Source: Salvelinus alpinus
Taxonomy: Eukaryota; Chordata; Actinopteri; Salmoniformes; Salmonidae
DNA: 64,000 bases
Reading direction: 5' to 3'
Assembly (NCBI RefSeq): GCF_045679555.1
Contig: NC_092098.1
Location: forward strand, 18,613,038-18,677,037
Shown here: positions 59,288 through 64,000 of the stretch, piece by piece
How positions within the stretch are numbered: the first letter of the stretch is position 1
Layout: every line of letters starts with the position of its first letter
Notes under the pieces: model-generated
Database searches by the model: none
The model's input: only the letters and a program-made list of their open reading frames with translations
What the model was told of the DNA's origin: nothing
Translations under genes and position numbers: made by a program

Positions 59288-61400
59288 AGACGAGATAGTT
59301 TAGAAAGACCACCTTATTTTTTTTAGAAGCACCGTTCTAATTCAATTGTGACTTTTTTAAAGGGAAATCTGAACACAATAGTATTTGGACCCAAGAGTAT
59401 TTGGATTGTCAAACATTTAGCTTGTGAGCATCTCATTAATGACTGTACTGTTATAATCACTTTACCTGTATGAGTGCAATGACAACTAGCAACACAACTA
59501 CCACAGTGAACCACACCTTTGGATCCTGAGAAACCAAAACACCTTCCTATCTCCTGAACTGTGAGAATGTTTTTGTGACCTCAACTAATCCTTGGACAAT
59601 GGAAAAGGGAATCGCAGGTTTCAAGAAAGAACAAACTGAACATTACTTTTGTGTCCACATTTAAAAACGAGGAAACACTAGTCATACATTGATCTTTATG
59701 CCAAATCTGGTTGTGTCCTACAGTTCACTGTGACCTTAATGGGCATTTTATAGGTTTCTCTTCTTTTATTTTCTTGTTTTTGTTAAAATGTAAAATGCTG
59801 GCCAAATGCATCAATCTTGTATTGTTTTTGTTATTATTTATTAACATTTTATTTTTTTAAATTTGTAATGCATGATGAAGTCCAATACAGGTGTTCTATG
59901 TGCAATTATATTCTTACGGGTCAAAGGAAAAGAGAATCAGCATCATCAACTTCAATGTGACTCATTCATATACTTTACATCTTGTTGTTTCCTCTAGGAT
60001 CTTCAGTTTGATAGGAATACCATCTTGATTTGTTCTCCTAATCGTCATTCACACTGATTTTACATAACCAGGAGGGAAGTTTGAGACCTGATATTACAGT
60101 ATATTCAGCTATCATATAGTATATTGCTTTCTTTACCATCTTACAGTTATTGTATAATACTATGTGGTTATAGTTGCACTTACATAAGATGCACCTGTGA
60201 TTTCTTCAGGTAGAAGAGTCTGCTAGAATGCCCTTCAACCAAGTCATTCAACAAAGATTGCGATCTCAGAGTCGAACATAGGCTTACCATTCAATTTGAC
60301 GATAGTTCCAGGAAATAACCATGGTTAATGCCAAATCCATTGGATTTATTTTCATGTGATGTTCATTGTTGATAGTGAGAGCTTTATTGCTTAGGACAAG
60401 AAAAGAATACCACTTTGTTTAAAAGGTAGCCAAACTACAGTAAAAACATATTGGGAATCATTTTCCTGGGGTGGCTTTCATAGTGCCAGCACAATGTTAT
60501 GACATTACTGATTTTACACCTGTTATTTCAGGTTTAAGTCTTCACTTCTGCCACCAGGCTTAGATGAAGCAGGAGATGGGGGATGTTTCAGGGGGTTTCC
60601 AGTGGGTTTTCTAGGCATTATGATGGCAACTTCAATCAAAAAGTTTTGCCAGAATTGAAAAAATGCAAAGGGAAGGCTGGTGGTCAAGCTTGTTATCTAT
60701 ATTTATATTTAAAGGTTAAAAACAATTTTTAAAAGGATATTTATATGCCTAAAAATTAACTAGGATTTAATACATTGCACTAAATACAGTGTAAAAGTGC
60801 AATATGAAAGTGTGCAGTAATATTGAAAGACAAAACGCTTTTAATATTAAGGCATTTATCTTGATGATCTATGTATGGAGCATTCATATATTTTTAATAA
60901 AGTGCATTATAATGAAAACAAATGCTTAAATATCGAATTCTTAAGTTGTTTTTATTTTGTTTTTTGTTTTTATCAATAATTATGGATGATTTATCATTCA
61001 TTCTGTGACTATGTCTTGGAATAAATCCAAATATGTCAACATGACTGTTTCTTTCATAGCTTAAGTTGTAATGAACCCTGTTTGTTGTAAACAGATGTGC
61101 AGTAACATAAACTCCAATGCAATGGATAAACACCAACATCTGATTTAATTTATCTAAATGCCAGGTGTTGATATTTACTATTTCCTCAAAGAATCACCAT
61201 CTCTCCTTATACTTTCCTCATGATGTACCAAAAGACAAGCACACCAACTTGTAAGATAAATAATGTATAAGATCTACTATTAAAGAATAACCATTGTGTG
61301 AAGAAATCAATTTATTGACTATTGCAGGTATGTATGTTGAAAGACTATATGAAGACATTAAACTTTATGAGTAAAATTATGTTTGGAACTGTGCAACTTC
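59288..61400 (+). other. arhgef9 3' untranslated region (presumed)
   Basis: Long AT-rich sequence after the arhgef9 stop without repeats, consistent with the long 3' UTR of this neuronal gene in mammals. AATAAA words occur near 60895 and 61019. Which is used cannot be told. Confidence 0.5.
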
Positions 61401-62640
61401 AGGATAAGCTACAGTATAATTGCACTATGGCCCCCAGCTAGCTACTTAGGGAAGTGGTAGACTTGGTAGCCCGCTGGCTGTGTGTAACAGCTTTTCAGTT
61501 GTTTACACTAATTAGTGATGTAGTATAGCCTGCTACTGTAGCGGTGGATGACTTAATAAAGACAACAAATGTACTCTATGTCAGGTAAAAGGGATTTATT
61601 AAAGCATGAAAACATTCTTGAATGTGCATCTGCATACATTACATAGACATGTTAAAGCATACATTAAAACAATAAAGCTCACAACCTGAAGATTGTACCG
61701 CTTGTGCTAAAATAATGGGTTCAACTCCATCTTTAGAAACATCTAGTTAAGACTATGGCTTTTCCGACATTTGTGAAGAGATTGTTTATTGTAAGGTAGT
61801 TCTCCACCCTCAGCAACTTTAGGATAGGCACACAGTGATTTGTGCTTTCTTCTGATTGACCTATCAAGATGGTGTTAAGTATTGTGGTTTGAGTCATTGG
61901 TACCCTCTTACACAGTAATAACACAGTACTGTTACACAATATCAGGTCTGAGATGTTCATCCTGTTCATATGACTTATTTGAATGATACCACTCCATTCA
62001 ATCCCTATTTACATGACTACAGATCGCATTGCGCTTTTCCTGCTGGCTGCCAATCCAAGGCATCAGAACTTTAAAAAAAAACAAATGCAATGTGCAGGGC
62101 AGAAGCATTAATGCATGTCTTTGTCTTTAGGATTCCAGCTCTACATTTGCACTTCTACATATACACCTGTACTTAGACACCTGCTCATTTGGTTTAACAT
62201 ACTCTTATACTCAGACCATTGTTCATCTAAAAACAGAATACTTGAATTCCTGTGTATTGAGAATCCATACAATCTGTTTCAGCAAAAGAATGAGAAATGA
62301 GCAGTGTCCTTTTTATTGAGTAACATTTAATACAAAAACAGCACTGTAACACAGTGTATGGTAAAGTGACATTCACAGTGTAACTTTGATGTCATATTTG
62401 TACAGTGAATTTTGATGACCACAAACCAGTTATTTAAACTGTCTTTGACAACACTGTCTACTTTCTTCTCTCATAGATGTTTATATCTGATGCATTTCAA
62501 AGTGCTTTTATTTTGTACATGAAAGAAGAACTGCTCTCTTTGAGGTAAGTTACCATCTCTTATGACAGATTTTGTATGTGATGTTGCATTTGCTCCACTT
62601 GTTTTGTGAAATGGAAAGTCGTGTTTTTTCCCCACCCGAT
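61401..62640. other. Intergenic space between convergent genes
   Basis: No exon or recognised repeat. The left part may still be arhgef9 3' UTR. The right part may hold the 3' UTR of the minus-strand GAB-family gene. Confidence 0.45.
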
Positions 62641-62757
62641 TTACACTTTAGACTGCCGAACATCCTTCCACTCCATCTTAGTGTTCTGCAGGGCCTGAGT
62701 CTTCTTCTCATCCACCTGCACATAGTCCACCCTGTGTTCATCAGCAAGGAGGGGCTT
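62641..62757 (-). CDS. GAB-family docking protein, last coding exon
   Basis: Minus-strand open segment of 38 codons plus TAA. It follows an acceptor TGTCTTCCAG (complement of 62758-62767) and reads KPLLADEHRVDYVQVDEKKT then QALQNTKMEWKDVRQSKV. It matches the C-terminal end of GRB2-associated binding proteins: GAB2 and GAB3 have a very similar VDYVQVD-K-KTQALQNT-EW-DVRQS ending. The tyrosine in VDYVQVD is one of the two SHP2-binding sites in this family. The rest of the gene (PH domain, proline-rich centre, the other SHP2 tyrosine) must lie to the right of the window. GAB3 is slightly favoured because its human orthologue is X-linked like the neighbouring genes. GAB2 cannot be excluded from this exon. 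Confidence 0.7.
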   Translation of the reverse strand, partial: KPLLADEHRVDYVQVDEKKTQALQNTKMEWKDVRQSKV

Positions 62758-62854
62758 CTGGAAGACATCCCAGCAGAGTTGGTGTACAGTCAACTAAGGT
62801 AATTACATTATTCAATCAAAACCTGTATCCAGAATGGAACTACCAGTCTTACAT

Positions 62855-63003
62855 TTCGGGTCCCGTGCGGCTCAGTTGGTGGAGCAGAGCACTTTGTGGG
62901 TTTGATACTCACGGGGACCAGTATGAAAAAGCACTAAAAGGTATGCACTCACTGTAAGTTGCTCTGAAAAAGAGCATCTGTTAAATGACTAAAATGTAAA
63001 TGT
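62855..63003 (+). repeat. tRNA-derived SINE
   Basis: The head GTCCCGTGCGGCTCAGTTGG with B-box-like GGGTTTGATACTCACGGG, the body TATGCACTCACTGTAAGTTG and the tail TGTTAAATGACTAAAATGTA fit a salmonid SINE of a third subfamily. It lies in the intron before the last exon of the GAB-family gene. Confidence 0.82.
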
Positions 63004-64000
63004 ACATAGATTACCTTTCTCCCCTTTCCATAAAGTGAAAATCTATTTTAAATTGATTCTGTTTAGTCAGTTATTCAGTGGATATAATGCAGTCTTATAG
63101 TTAGTTGCATGTAATATGTCCCCTATGCTTCAGACTGAAGGAAAGCATTAGTATTCCTTTCGCTATGTCTTTTGCAGATTGAGAGTGAATGACTTGTCAC
63201 CAAAACAATGAGTCACTGACATTATTGTCTCACAGTATGCAGCTGCCTGATTCATTACCATGGAAATGGACACAGCTACACCCTGCAAGTGCTATTTCAT
63301 TCTTATCACACATTTGCTTGAATTTGAGCCAAAACCACAATGTAATGTATTGTTTACCTCTGGGCTATTGAATCCAGATGGAAGATGGGACAATAAAACC
63401 AAACAAATGAAATGATACATACAATTTTTGTATGTTGTTCACTGTTTTAAAGTCTGACCAGTATGTGTGTTTTCAAATACTATTTAAATGAAAACCTATT
63501 TTGCACCCCTGCTCAGACGGTGACAGACCAATAATTTGGCTTGATTTCTAACATACGAGTCAATGCAAAGTGGCACTTCAAGAAAATGTCACATACAGAA
63601 TACAGATAAGGAGTCACCGAAGGACCTGTTGCCTAGATACAGGCGCATGGCGCACATTCAATTGGAGATTGAACGATAAGAGTGAGCAAAGCAACAAATG
63701 TCAGATTATTCCCCTAGATTGGTAATAGTAGCAATAATGAAAATGTATGACACCAATCTGTCTACTATCATGCGTATCAATTAAGCATGGAGAGACAAAG
63801 TTGTATTACTGTACAGGGGATTTTTCAATTAAAAAGTAATTGCCCACACACACTAGAATGACCAGAGGGAATTGCAGTGGATGATGACTGTAATTTGAAG
63901 TCCTTAAAGCTGCCAGTGGCAGCTCAAAGTGAAAGACAGGCACTTCTAACGCCGTTAAATGGTTGAATTGATTCCATGTCTTGCTTTGGAGACAAACCCA
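63004..64000. other. Presumed intron of the GAB-family gene
   Basis: No further GAB exon and no recognised repeat was found up to the window edge. Confidence 0.4.

Overview
The window is vertebrate nuclear DNA, almost certainly from a salmonid fish. Genes have short exons with GT-AG introns, and their proteins read as clear fish/vertebrate orthologues. The intergenic DNA is packed with repeats typical of trout, salmon and whitefish: several Tc1-like transposon families, tRNA-derived HpaI-type SINEs, LINE tails ending in repeated TTTGA, and hAT miniature elements. Species cannot be read from the sequence. One of the two copies left by the salmonid genome duplication is likely, but I cannot tell which.

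Gene backbone, left to right: mtmr8 (95-4282, +, 5' end outside the window), asb12 (18171-19333, +), amer1 (23583-26366, +, one coding exon) and arhgef9/collybistin (43693-59287, +, nine coding exons visible). From established knowledge of the human map, ARHGEF9, AMER1, ASB12 and MTMR8 are neighbours at Xq11, so this is an ancient conserved block. A short minus-strand exon at 62641-62757 encodes the C-terminus of a GAB-family docking protein, so a fifth gene enters from the right edge.

Between the genes: 4.5-9.0 kb holds three Tc1-like copies, two of them fused end to end, a SINE inside one, and a small TTAA-flanked element. 9.9-14.1 kb is one Tc1 copy split by a non-autonomous LTR element with near-identical LTRs. 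14.6-17.2 kb has LINE and Tc1 remnants running up to the likely asb12 promoter. 19.7-22.3 kb is a Tc1-type element carrying three nested insertions: a miniature LTR element, a SINE and a LINE ORF1 piece. A hAT-type element sits 18 bp after the amer1 stop. 27.3-39.1 kb has more Tc1 copies, two tiny hAT elements with clear 8-bp target duplications, and a 2.8-kb LINE on the minus strand.

The large arhgef9 intron (43.9-53.8 kb) carries a GTF2IRD2-like hAT transposon with a long open frame and a perfect 8-bp target duplication, an older hAT remnant, a palindromic element and another Tc1 copy.

The four genes are not a pathway: a phosphoinositide phosphatase, an E3-ligase adaptor, a Wnt/APC regulator and a Rho-family GEF for inhibitory synapses. 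I found no convincing undescribed biological system. The points most worth a second look are the hidden GAB exon, the transposon directly after the amer1 stop codon, the dated insertion nests, and the truncated but open hAT transposase.
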